Assembly: GCA_025352065.1 (NCBI GenBank)
Contig: JANXUC010000002.1
Location: 1 to 64,000 of the forward strand
DNA from: Acidobacteriaceae bacterium
Lineage (GTDB): Bacteria; Acidobacteriota; Terriglobia; Terriglobales; Acidobacteriaceae
Direction of reading: 5' to 3'
Length of the DNA stretch: 64,000 bases
Positions 43,196 through 50,888 of this stretch are shown here, one piece after another; position 1 is the first letter of the stretch; every line of letters begins with the position of its first letter. The position numbers and the translations under genes were made by a program. Under the pieces are notes generated by a model, which was not told the origin of the DNA, ran no database searches, and saw nothing but the letters and a program-made list of their open reading frames with translations.

Positions 43196-43487
43196 ATTGT
43201 GAATCCTCCTGGCTGGATCAAATTGATACTCAACTGCACGCAACCGTTATCGCCGAGTTACCGGAGGATGGCAATGGCAAGTACCTCACACGTTGAACTT
43301 TTCTACAACACCGTGCAAGTAATTGATTATGAATTGTTTATTGTTTGGCGATAGATTGGCCCTGCGTTCGGAAGAGGTCCGCGCTGGATCGGATGGAAGG
43401 AATCTTGTTGACCGCAGACGGGCAACTGGCCCAACATTATCCGGCTGCTAGCTTGTCGGCAGTTTCCTCTTCTCAAGGCTTTCGTAT
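43196..43487. other. Divergent intergenic region before the winged-helix regulator
   Basis: The Shine-Dalgarno of the minus-strand gene lies at its left end. The middle (about 43315-43350) is AT-rich and presumably holds promoters for both genes; no clear operator was recognised. Confidence 0.3.
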
Positions 43488-45402
43488 ATGAAGATGACCT
43501 CGGCCCGTACCGCTTCGTTTGGTCCCTACACGCTTGATTTGCGTTCCGGGGAACTGCGTAAGTTCGGGATCAAAGTGAAGATGGGGGAGCAGACCTTCAA
43601 GGTCCTGCGGATGCTGCTTGAAACTTCGGGGGAGATGGTGACCCGGGAGGAGTTGCGGAGCAAACTATGGGCCGACGACACATTTGTAGATTTTGATCAT
43701 GGACTGAACTCAGCCGTGCAGCGGTTGCGGGATTGCCTTTCCGATTCGGCGGGAGATCCTCGATGGGTGGAAACGATTCCGCGCCGCGGCTACCGCTTTA
43801 TTGGTGAGGTGGAGTGGTCGGATGCCGGAGTGGATTCTGAGGTTTCGGTTTCAGGCGTTCTCGCCGATTCTGCCGCGACACCAGCGACGGAGGATGTCGT
43901 CGCGGATAGGCCGCCGCAAAAGCCCGGGCAATCTGGAAAGCGCCAGATCGCGCTGGCCGCGTCGCTGGTGTTGCTACTGGTAGTTGCGGGGTTTCTCTCT
44001 GCGAGATGGATTCAGGAAGCCGGACGAAAACAGCGCGCCTTGCGGATCCGTTCCATTGCCGTGCTGCCGTTAGAGAATTTTTCGGGCGACCCTGCTCAGG
44101 AGTACTTCGCCGATGGTATGACGGATGAGTTGATCACGATGCTGGCCAGGAACCCGGCCTTGCGCGTGACGTCGCGAACCTCGGTAATGCAATACAAGCA
44201 TGTGCACCGTCCGTTGCGGGAAATCGCGCGGGAACTTGGCGTAGAGGGCATCTTAGAGGGTTCGGTCGGTCGCACTGGAAGCCGTGTTCACGTTACAGCC
44301 CAATTGATTCATGCTTCGAGCGATACGCATGTCTGGGCGGACAGCTATGATCGCGACCTTGGCGACGTGGCCAGCCTGCAAAGCGAGCTGGCGCAAGCCA
44401 TTGCCAAGCAGGTGGGGGCCACCACTTCCGACTCGAACCGGCAAGAGAAACCCATCCCGCCAGCCGCACACGATGCCTATCTGCTTGGAAGGTACCTGTG
44501 GTTCGCGGGCCGATACGTGAAAAGCCAGGAGGCTTTCCAAAAAGCGATTGACGCGCAACCGGACTATGCCGCGGCGTGGAGCGGGCTGGCGGACGCACTC
44601 ACCGTGAGAGCGGTGGCGGAACTTGATCGTCCAGCGACCGTGATGCCGCAGGCGTTAGCCGCAGCCAAGAAGTCGATCGAACTCGACGACTCGCTGGGCG
44701 AGGCGCATAACTCATTGGCAGCCATCGAGATGTTTAACCTGTGGGACTTTCAAAAGGCTGAGAGGGAATCCGCGCATGCCGTGGAACTGGATCCCAGGCG
44801 CGGCGAATCGCACCATCTGCGAGCCTATGTACTAACGGCTTTGAATCGCACGGACGAGGCTCTGCAGGAAGAACGCCGGGCAGCCGAATTGGAGCCGCTG
44901 GCGCGGCCGTGGGCGGTGGGACGAGCGCTGCTCCGCGCGCATCGATTCGAGGAAGCGGTCAAGGAGCTGCGTGTGCGCACCGAGGGTCAGCCCAACGACG
45001 GTGCCACACTCTACTCCCTGGCTCGGGCCTATGAATATCAGGGCATGGAGAAGGAAGCCGAAGAAGTATGGGTAAGGATCAATCTTCTTGCCGGTGACAA
45101 GGAAAAAGATGCAGCGTTCCTTAAGGCGACGCGAAAAGGTGGTTTGAGAGGTAGGGTTGCGGGGCACCTTGAAGACTTAAAGTCAGCGGCGACCAAGGAA
45201 TACATCTCTCCTAATAGATTTCGCGGGGGCGCATGCCCAACTTCGACATAGGGAAGAGACGCTTCATTATCTGGAAGAGTCGTATCGCGAAAGGGCGCCG
45301 TGGCTGGTGCATATGCAACACGATCCCGATTTCGACTTTTTGCATGGAGAGCCACGCTACCGAGCCATCGTTGCGAAGATGGGATTGCCGCCCGCGTGGT
45401 GA
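43488..45402 (+). CDS. Winged-helix/TolB-like/TPR regulator, frameshifted near its end
   Basis: The 43488 frame gives a winged-helix Trans_reg_C domain (FGPYTLDLRSGELRK..., HGLNSAVQRLRDCL), a transmembrane helix near 160-178 (ALAASLVLLLVVAGFLSA), a FlgO/TolB-like domain (IAVLPLENFSGDPAQEYFADG) and TPR repeats (LGRYLWFAGRYVKSQEAFQ...). This frame ends at 45251. The next frame continues the TPR pattern as AHAQLRHREETLHYLEESY and ends at 45402 with GLPPAW. One extra or missing base near 45215 restores it. CadC-like proteins sense in the periplasm and bind DNA in the cytoplasm. The start codon is ATG 43488. Confidence 0.8.
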
Positions 45403-45434
45403 GAATCAACGGGCAGCTGAGTGTTGAGTTTGGC

Positions 45435-45474
45435 TTGACTTCCTATATTCCTTACTATAAAGTAAGGAATATAG
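45435..45474 (+). promoter_or_regulatory. Promoter with perfect 14-bp palindrome (TA operator)
   Basis: A -35-like TTGACT at 45435 is followed by a perfect inverted repeat of CTATATTCCTTACT around four bases at 45443-45474. A TATAAA -10-like element lies at its centre. The operator therefore covers the promoter of the AbrB-VapC pair that starts 19 bases later, consistent with autorepression by the antitoxin. Confidence 0.65.
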
Positions 45475-45492
45475 ATATTTGAAAGGAATCCA

Positions 45493-45732
45493 ATGGCATC
45501 CGCCACTGTAACTTCGAAAGGCCAGATTACGATTCCGGCTCCTGTTCGCGAAGAGCTGGGGCTTAAGGCTGGAACCCGGGTGGAGTTCGTGAAGATCGCC
45601 AACGGGCAATATGCGATCCGGCCCGCTACGATTTCGATTAAGTCAATGAAAGGGATGTTCCGAGGGCGCGGCACCGCGACGATTGAGGACATGAATCGCG
45701 TCATTGCAGAGCGAGGAGCGTCCGCGCGGTGA
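45493..45732 (+). CDS. AbrB/MazE-like antitoxin
   Basis: 79 residues. ATG 45493 follows AAAGGA. The swapped-hairpin AbrB domain is plain: TVTSKGQITIPAPVREELGLKAGTRVEF. The C-terminal part (MKGMFRGRGTATIEDMNRVI) is the usual toxin-binding tail. It binds the palindrome upstream and neutralises the PIN toxin, whose start overlaps its stop (GTGA). Confidence 0.93.
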   Translation: MASATVTSKGQITIPAPVREELGLKAGTRVEFVKIANGQYAIRPATISIKSMKGMFRGRGTATIEDMNRVIAERGASAR

Positions 45733-46127
45733 TTGGGATCGACACGAATGTGCTCGTGCGTTACTTCACAGACGATAATGCTGAGCAAACCTTGCGCGCT
45801 ACTCGATGGATCGAGGCACTCACGAAGGAAGACCCTGGTTTTATTCCATTGGTCGTGATCGTGGAGCTGGTTTGGGTTATGCAGGGATTCTATCGAGCCA
45901 CCAAGGAAGAAATGGTAACGTTACTGGAAGACCTGCTGCAGACCAAAGAAATGGTGATCCAGAATGCGGAGATTGTTTGGGAAGCAGTTCGCGCTTATGG
46001 CGGATCCAATGCCGATCTTGCGGATTGCCTAATCGAACGCTCGGCCCACGATGCCCACTGCACGCATACGGTCACATTTGACCTCAAGGCGGCGAAGACG
46101 GCAGGGATGACGCTACTGGATTCGTAG
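45729..46127 (+). CDS. PIN-domain toxin (VapC-like)
   Basis: 132 residues from a GTG that overlaps the antitoxin stop by four bases. IGIDTNVLVRYFTDDNAEQ (first Asp), VVIVELVWVM (Glu), NADLADCLIERSAHDAHC (Asp) and VTFDLKAAKTAGM (last Asp) form the PIN metal site. A predicted ribonuclease inhibited by the antitoxin encoded just upstream. This is the third PIN-antitoxin pair in the window and sits in the insert that separates rpoN from hpf. Confidence 0.93.
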   Translation: MIGIDTNVLVRYFTDDNAEQTLRATRWIEALTKEDPGFIPLVVIVELVWVMQGFYRATKEEMVTLLEDLLQTKEMVIQNAEIVWEAVRAYGGSNADLADCLIERSAHDAHCTHTVTFDLKAAKTAGMTLLDS

Positions 46128-46202
46128 TCCTGTTTCGTCTGCAGAAATTGCCATCTGAGTGCCAGCGAAGAAGCCCTTCGAACAGCAGCGGTCCTTCCAG
46201 CG

Positions 46203-46308
46203 AAAGGGATTCTTCCCCTTCGCAAAGAACGCTCAGGGTCAGAATGACAAAGAGCTGCGACCCAATAGCAGATTTTTCACGATGGAGCCGTTCGGAATGA
46301 CAAATTTC
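46203..46308. repeat. Compound copy of dispersed palindrome family A
   Basis: Two right arms lie in series: GATTCTTCCCCTTCGCAAAG...TCAGAATGACAAAG (46209-46251) and AGCAGATTTTTCACGATGG...TTCGGAATGACAAAT (46266-46305). Both match right-arm sequence of the element at 36109. They fill the VapC-membrane protein gap. Confidence 0.75.
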
Positions 46309-46358
46309 TTTACGGCCCCAGCTTGCGAATTGGCTTTGCCGAACGTAGCATTTGCCGA

Positions 46359-47405
46359 ATGATGTTTTGGACTTATCTGGGCAGAAGATTTCTGATTTGG
46401 ATTGTTCTCTTTCTGATCTGCCTGGGGCTTGGTTACCCGACGCTGAATCGTTACGATCTGCGCACCGCTGTTCCGGATGCCGGAGTTTACGCCAAGATTG
46501 CGACCGATGGGCCGGGCGTAGTGGAGAATCACTTCCGGTTTCGCGTGCTGATTCCTTTTCTTGTGCGGCCGGTTTATGCGGTGGCTCAGGGTCATCTCGG
46601 AAGCTGGGACGCTTTGTCCTTTGGATTCCTAATTGTCCATTCCGCGTTTGTTGCCAGCACGGCATTTCTGTTGCTGGAAATTGGACTCGTAGTTTTGGGA
46701 AGTTTCCCGGTTGCGCTGGTCGGAGCCACGCTGTTCCTACTGAATTTTGCGGTGTCGAACGCGCAGCTTGCGGGCTTGGTGGATGGCGGCGAAGGCTTTT
46801 TTCTGATGGCGATTGTCGCGAGCCTATTCTGTGGGCGCTGGTGGATGTTGCCGATGTTGGGCGTGCTGGGGGCACTGACGAAAGAATCTTTTGTTCCGTT
46901 TTCTATTGTTCTGGCGGGAACCTGGTGGGGGGTCTCCAAAAGCGGTGGCGCGAATCGGTTGAAAACAGGTATCTGGCTGTTTGGGATGATCCTTGCAGAA
47001 ATGGCGGCTGTGACGACTCTGCAATCCTCCATTTCGGGACATCTGATTTGGCCGTGGAGTTTCGCTCTTGGCCTGAATTCGCATTCGAACTATGCCAGCA
47101 ATTTTGTCGCGTGGTTGACCGACAGGAATTCCTGGTACATCCTGCTTTGGCTGTTGCCATTGGGGCTCTTGCGTATTCGGCGATTTCCCCGGAAATGGGT
47201 GATGGCGTCCGCGGCGGCATCGTTCGTCGCAATGCTGCTCAACGCTTACTACGGAGGCATGGGAGGGTCCGGCGGAGGCGTGGGGCGCTACGTTTTCGAC
47301 ATTGCGGGACCGCTGCTGAGCCTGTCGGTCGCGACTTTTTTCTGCGGAGTGAATCTTGAAAGAGCCCCCGTGAATGCCTCAGATTCTGTTCGTGGTCAAC
47401 CGTAA
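46359..47405 (+). CDS. Polytopic membrane protein of unknown function
   Basis: 348 residues from ATG 46359; upstream starts are less likely because they lie in repeat sequence. About nine hydrophobic segments occur, for example IWIVLFLICLGLGYPTLN, SFPVALVGATLFLLNFAVS and WYILLWLLPLGLLRI. The loop RYDLRTAVPDAGVYAKIATDGPG contains a conserved-looking Asp near the start of the second helix, as in GT-C-fold glycosyltransferases, but no DxD partner is certain. A C-terminal Gly run and VGRYVFDIAGPLL follow. It may be a lipid-linked sugar transferase or a membrane enzyme of unknown type. Confidence 0.65.
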   Translation: MMFWTYLGRRFLIWIVLFLICLGLGYPTLNRYDLRTAVPDAGVYAKIATDGPGVVENHFRFRVLIPFLVRPVYAVAQGHLGSWDALSFGFLIVHSAFVASTAFLLLEIGLVVLGSFPVALVGATLFLLNFAVSNAQLAGLVDGGEGFFLMAIVASLFCGRWWMLPMLGVLGALTKESFVPFSIVLAGTWWGVSKSGGANRLKTGIWLFGMILAEMAAVTTLQSSISGHLIWPWSFALGLNSHSNYASNFVAWLTDRNSWYILLWLLPLGLLRIRRFPRKWVMASAAASFVAMLLNAYYGGMGGSGGGVGRYVFDIAGPLLSLSVATFFCGVNLERAPVNASDSVRGQP

Positions 47406-47523
47406 CAAGATCAACCGTAACAAAGTGGTGGCACCACCGGGTGATCACGACGAGCCCGGAACGGTGTACTCTGAAGTTGCAACCCTGATTGCCATCTCGA
47501 TCTCGCAGTTTTGAGGAGGCGCC

Positions 47524-48159
47524 GTGAACGTGGAATATACGGGCAGGCATTTTACGATTACTCCTGCCATCAAGAAGAATGTTGAAACTGGCCTGCATAA
47601 AATCAAGAAAATCCTGGGCGGAGCATTCGAAGCCAGCGTGATTCTGGCTTTGGAAAAGCATCGCCACAAAGCTGAAATCACGATTACGCCACGGAATGGA
47701 ACGATTGTTGGGCTGGCGGAATCTACCGACATGACTGTGGCGGTGGGTGAGGCGTTGGAGCATTTGGAGAAGCAGGCGCTGAAGCATCGCGCCAAGTCGC
47801 GGACCAAGAAGCGGCATCCGAAAAAGAAGTGGGATGGAGTTGCCGCAGAAGGAACACTTCTAGTGGAAATCGGTTCTGCTGCGCTTGCGAAGGAGGTCGT
47901 GCCGAACGGAAGCGCTGTGCGAAAGACGACAGCCGTGCCTTTGGTCGTCCATAAGTTTCAGCCCAAAACGGTGGCTTCGGAAATTCATGTGGTGAGCTCG
48001 GGAGATTCGATCGCGCTGCATCCCATGACGTTGGAAGAGGCCGTGAAGGAAGCGCACTTCCGCGATCGCGATGTGTTTGTGTTTCGGGATAAGAAGGGAA
48101 AGATCAAAATCCTGCATCGCACGCGGGATGGAAAGATGGAGTTGATCGAGGCGCCGTAG
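47524..48159 (+). CDS. hpf: Ribosome hibernation-promoting factor, long form
   Basis: 211 residues. GAGGAGG precedes GTG 47524. The N-terminal S30AE domain starts NVEYTGRHFTITPAI and has basic ribosome-contacting residues (KHRHKAEITITP, ALKHRAKSRTKKRHPKKK). The C-terminal dimerisation domain starts near 145 and ends with EAVKEAHFRDRDVFVFRDKKG and LIEAP. Long HPF dimerises ribosomes into 100S particles in stress. It lies 5 kb after rpoN and 1.5 kb before rapZ, the usual neighbours, with accessory genes between. Confidence 0.96.
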   Translation: MNVEYTGRHFTITPAIKKNVETGLHKIKKILGGAFEASVILALEKHRHKAEITITPRNGTIVGLAESTDMTVAVGEALEHLEKQALKHRAKSRTKKRHPKKKWDGVAAEGTLLVEIGSAALAKEVVPNGSAVRKTTAVPLVVHKFQPKTVASEIHVVSSGDSIALHPMTLEEAVKEAHFRDRDVFVFRDKKGKIKILHRTRDGKMELIEAP

Positions 48160-48233
48160 GGTGGACTAAACTGTTGGATGGCGTAGGCGCAACGATCTAA
48201 AGTTTTGTTTACAGATTTCAGGAGAGTCTCGAC

Positions 48234-48449
48234 ATGGCAACCCATCCCCGCAGTTCACAGAAACCAGCAGCAGCACGGACGCACGAGATGAGTTTTGAAG
48301 AAGCCATGCAGACGCTCTCCCGCGACGACAGATTTCGCGCTACGGTCTACGCCATGAACACGCTGCTGGTGCAAAAAGGGGTTTACTCGCCGGAAGAATT
48401 CGAGCAGCAGTTCAGCCAGTTCGCGAGCAAGAACATCCCAACTACCTAG
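48234..48449 (+). CDS. Small acidic-basic hypothetical protein
   Basis: 71 residues. AGGAG sits 11 bases before ATG 48234. The sequence MSFEEAMQTLSRDDRFRATVY and GVYSPEEFEQQFSQFA suggests a short helical domain. A basic N-terminus (HPRSSQKPAAARTH) precedes it. It lies 75 bases after hpf in the same direction and is likely transcribed with it. I do not recognise the family. It is convergent with the Cys-rich small ORF. Confidence 0.6.
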   Translation: MATHPRSSQKPAAARTHEMSFEEAMQTLSRDDRFRATVYAMNTLLVQKGVYSPEEFEQQFSQFASKNIPTT

Positions 48450-48450
48450 C

Positions 48451-48621
48451 TTATTCGTCCCGTTTGATGTCGTTCCATTTCGGCATGTGGCAGTCCCGCG
48501 ACGTGCATCGTTCGTGTGCGCCGATATCGCATTGGGAGCAGGTACAGTCGCAAGAGTAAGCGACGGGACGCTCTAACTCAGGCTTCGTCGTTTTCTCTGC
48601 CTGCGTTCGCTTTTTCTTCAT
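48451..48621 (-). CDS. Small Cys-rich protein (56 residues)
   Basis: Minus-strand ORF: ATG at 48619-48621, stop at 48451-48453. It has a GAGG Shine-Dalgarno about nine bases upstream. The protein starts basic (MKKKRTQAEKTTKPELER) and then carries a dense Cys cluster, SCDCTCSQCDIGAHERCTSR and DCHMPKW, with six Cys and two His spaced to bind metal. The end is polar (NDIKRDE). It lies immediately after, and convergent with, the 71-residue gene. No family is recognised; a small zinc-binding or thiol-redox protein is plausible. Confidence 0.55.
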   Translation of the reverse strand: MKKKRTQAEKTTKPELERPVAYSCDCTCSQCDIGAHERCTSRDCHMPKWNDIKRDE

Positions 48622-48966
48622 TCAGTACAACCTCGTTCCCATCATTTTGCACACTAGCACGAAATTTCTTGCGGGAACGCAACGTTTTTCATTATGCGAG
48701 ACATCGAGAGCGTGGTTTCCATTTGGTCCGTTCGTAATTCACGTACTGTCCCTTCGGCCAGTGTGGTAACAGGTCCCACCGCCGTATCTGGGTGATTCTC
48801 CCGATGGCAATCCTTCCTTATATTCCGTAACTTGTTGATTATGTTGGGCTAACTTACAGTCTCTGCAAGCGGTTGAAACCTCTGGCCGACGAACTCTGCT
48901 GGGGCATTGGGCGATAGGCCCGCCTTGGATTGCTGATGGCGATTACTGATCCCCTTAGGAGGTTCC
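48622..48966. other. Upstream region of the PEP-CTERM gene
   Basis: About 345 bases without a supported ORF. It holds the promoters for the Cys-rich small gene (left) and the PEP-CTERM gene (right), including a candidate -24/-12 promoter listed separately. No riboswitch pattern was recognised. Confidence 0.35.
48925..48941 (+). promoter_or_regulatory. Possible sigma-54 promoter of the PEP-CTERM gene
   Basis: TTGGATTGCTGATGGCG has GG at 48927-48928 and GC at 48939-48940, separated by ten bases, the spacing required between -24 and -12 elements. Identity to the full consensus is poor. Transcription would begin near 48952, just before the AGGAGG at 48957, leaving a very short leader. Confidence 0.3.
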
Positions 48967-49539
48967 ATGTTTAGGACCACGAAATTTACGACGAAAAAAG
49001 GCGGCTTGCTGCTGGTGCTGGCTTTAGGGCTGGCACTACCAACAGCGGCTATGGCGAGCTCAGTCTCTTTCTATGATGTATTTGCGCTGCAGAACGGAGG
49101 GTCCTCCAAGGTCTTTCTGTTGGGCAATCCTGGAGCGACTTTGAAGCCGACCGGTAGAGGTCATCAGCTGGAATTTGGCGTGAAGCTGAAAGGAATTGTG
49201 CCCAAGGGTGGCGACACGCTGGTGATTACAGCCGTCGTCATGGGCAGCACGTTGACGCAGACTGTGGCGTTTGCGCAGGGGACGTACGCTCCGGGGAATT
49301 CCTACATTGCCCTTTTCGGCTTCAATATGCCGAAGGGCGGGTACAAGGGAACCCCGGTGCAGATGGCGATGCAGCTATTTGGGCCCAACGGCAAATTGCT
49401 GCAGAGCAGCAATGCGAACTTTAACTACATAGCTCCGGTGCCGGAACCTGCCAGCCTGGGTTTGATGGGCATCGGACTGGTGGGGTTGAGCTGGACGATG
49501 ATTCGCAAGTATGGGAAAGGTGCGGGTGAACAGGCGTAA
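48967..49539 (+). CDS. PEP-CTERM sorting-domain protein
   Basis: 190 residues, ATG 48967 with AGGAGG upstream. A signal peptide (GLLLVLALGLALPTAAMA) precedes a beta-rich domain (SSVSFYDVFALQNGG, QLEFGVKLKGIVPKGGDTL). The C-terminus has VPEPASLGLMGIGLVGLSW and then RKYGKG, the PEP-CTERM motif, helix and basic tail recognised by exosortase. The mature protein is presumably anchored or exported to the surface or extracellular matrix. No exosortase gene is in the window. A hairpin terminator follows at 49596. Confidence 0.9.
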   Translation: MFRTTKFTTKKGGLLLVLALGLALPTAAMASSVSFYDVFALQNGGSSKVFLLGNPGATLKPTGRGHQLEFGVKLKGIVPKGGDTLVITAVVMGSTLTQTVAFAQGTYAPGNSYIALFGFNMPKGGYKGTPVQMAMQLFGPNGKLLQSSNANFNYIAPVPEPASLGLMGIGLVGLSWTMIRKYGKGAGEQA

Positions 49540-49595
49540 GGGTAAGTTCGTTTCTAAAGTCCTTCCGCCGCAATCTGGTTAGGCGACCAGTTAGT

Positions 49596-49617
49596 CAGGC
49601 ACCTTTCGGGGTGCCTG
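49596..49617 (+). terminator. Rho-independent terminator
   Basis: CAGGCACC and GGTGCCTG pair perfectly around TTTCGG, followed by CGCTGTTTTGC. It ends the PEP-CTERM gene 57 bases after its stop and separates it from rapZ. Confidence 0.7.
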
Positions 49618-49650
49618 CGCTGTTTTGCGGGCAAATGCTAACATCGCAGC

Positions 49651-50727
49651 ATGTCCTTGCGTAAAGTCTCGCGGAAAGTGATTACGAAGAAACTGACACG
49701 GAAGCTGAAACACTCCGAGGAAGAGCCCAAGGCGTACCACGGACCGGAGAGGCGAGCGTCGGCGCTGGCTGGTTTGGCTGGGAGCTCGGCTGTGTCGGTG
49801 CCTCGCGTCCGAGCGCTGACGGTGCCGGTCTTGCAGGCGCGGCATGACGAACAGGCTCCCGACAGTCGCAAGCGATCCACCGAACTGGTGATCATCACTG
49901 GGATGAGCGGGTCGGGTAAGGCCTCTGCGCTGAAGGCGTTCGAAGACTTGGGCTATTACTGCTCCGACAATCTTCCGGTAGATTTGATCGCGCGCTTTGC
50001 GGAGTTGGCGCTGCAGTCGTCGGAAATTGACCGGGCCGCGCTGGTGGTGGATGTGCGCGAAGGCAACGCGCTGGAAAAATTCCCCAAAGTCCTGAAAGAA
50101 GTCCGGAAACTGCTTCCGGTGCGCGTGGTGTATTTGGAGGCGCAGGATATGGTGTTGCTGCGCCGATATAGCGAGACGCGGCGTCCGCATCCGCTGGGGA
50201 CGGACGCGCCGGTGCGAGCGTCGCTTAAAGCCGAACGCAAGCAGCTTAGCGCGATTCGGAAGCTGGCGGATATTGTGATCGACACTTCCCGATTCAATGT
50301 GCATGAGTTGCGTGCGCATGTTCTGGAACAGTTCACGCGGCAGACGACGGGGAAGGGAATCCTGGTTTCCGTCGTGAGCTTTGGCTTCAAGCAGGGCGTG
50401 CCGGAAGACGCGGACCTGGTGTTCGATGTGCGATTCTTGCCGAACCCACATTTTATTCCTGAGTTCAAACCGTTTACCGGACGGCATCCGAAAGTTGCCG
50501 CATATATTCGTTCGTTTCCGCAGACGCAGGAGTTTTTGTCGCGCATCTCCGAACTGATGGTTTATCTTTTGCCACACTACATTCGCGAAGGTAAAAGCTA
50601 TCTCACGATCGCGATTGGATGCACCGGCGGGCAGCATCGCTCGGTGATGATGTCGGAAGAACTGGGGAAGTATTTGCGAAAGGCTGGGTACCGGGTGAAG
50701 ATTGTGCATCGGGATATGCCGAAGTAG
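49651..50727 (+). CDS. rapZ: RNase adapter protein RapZ
   Basis: 358 residues. The kinase-like N-domain has VIITGMSGSGKASALKAFED (Walker A near 83-91) and FEDLGYYCSDNLPVDLI. RRYSETRRPHPLG, then KQGVPEDADLVFDVRFLPNP and the C-terminal IAIGCTGGQHRSVMMSEEL are typical. Compared with E. coli RapZ it has an extra basic N-terminal extension of about 70 residues. RapZ controls GlmS expression through small RNAs in enterobacteria and regulates c-di-AMP elsewhere. It normally clusters with rpoN, hpf and ptsN; ptsN is absent here. Confidence 0.94.
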   Translation: MSLRKVSRKVITKKLTRKLKHSEEEPKAYHGPERRASALAGLAGSSAVSVPRVRALTVPVLQARHDEQAPDSRKRSTELVIITGMSGSGKASALKAFEDLGYYCSDNLPVDLIARFAELALQSSEIDRAALVVDVREGNALEKFPKVLKEVRKLLPVRVVYLEAQDMVLLRRYSETRRPHPLGTDAPVRASLKAERKQLSAIRKLADIVIDTSRFNVHELRAHVLEQFTRQTTGKGILVSVVSFGFKQGVPEDADLVFDVRFLPNPHFIPEFKPFTGRHPKVAAYIRSFPQTQEFLSRISELMVYLLPHYIREGKSYLTIAIGCTGGQHRSVMMSEELGKYLRKAGYRVKIVHRDMPK

Positions 50728-50782
50728 GAGCGGCTGTCGGCTATCAGCTGTCGGTTTTTGGTCAGGCTGCGGAGAATTGGCT

Positions 50783-50810
50783 CGTGTGGCGACGGAGATT
50801 GCTCCGTCGG
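50783..50810. repeat. Short palindrome, dispersed family B
   Basis: CGTGTGGCGACGGAGATTGCTCCG resembles the elements at 20017 and 33733 with one mismatch in the stem. Confidence 0.6.
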
Positions 50811-50833
50811 GCGGCTGCAAATACCCTCTCAAA

Positions 50834-50868
50834 TTTGTCATTCCGAAGCGCAGCGAGGAATCTGTGCA
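50834..50868 (+). repeat. Half copy of dispersed palindrome family A
   Basis: TTTGTCATTCCGAAGCGCAG followed by CGAGGAATCTGTG is a left arm of family A, lying between two other repeat families. Confidence 0.65.
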
Positions 50869-50888
50869 GATGGGCACTACCCGATAAG

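Noticed and set aside
46352-47359. 335-residue ORF in another frame of the membrane protein gene
   Set aside because: The 46359 frame gives nine credible membrane helices, while this frame is rich in Gly/Arg/Ser and lacks them.
48967-49539. Exosortase system with the PEP-CTERM gene
   Set aside because: No exosortase, EpsH-like or PrsK/PrsR genes lie in the window, so only the substrate protein is called.
49591-50877. 428-residue minus-strand ORF opposite rapZ
   Set aside because: Antisense to rapZ, whose motifs are unambiguous. The long frame reflects GC-rich codon bias.
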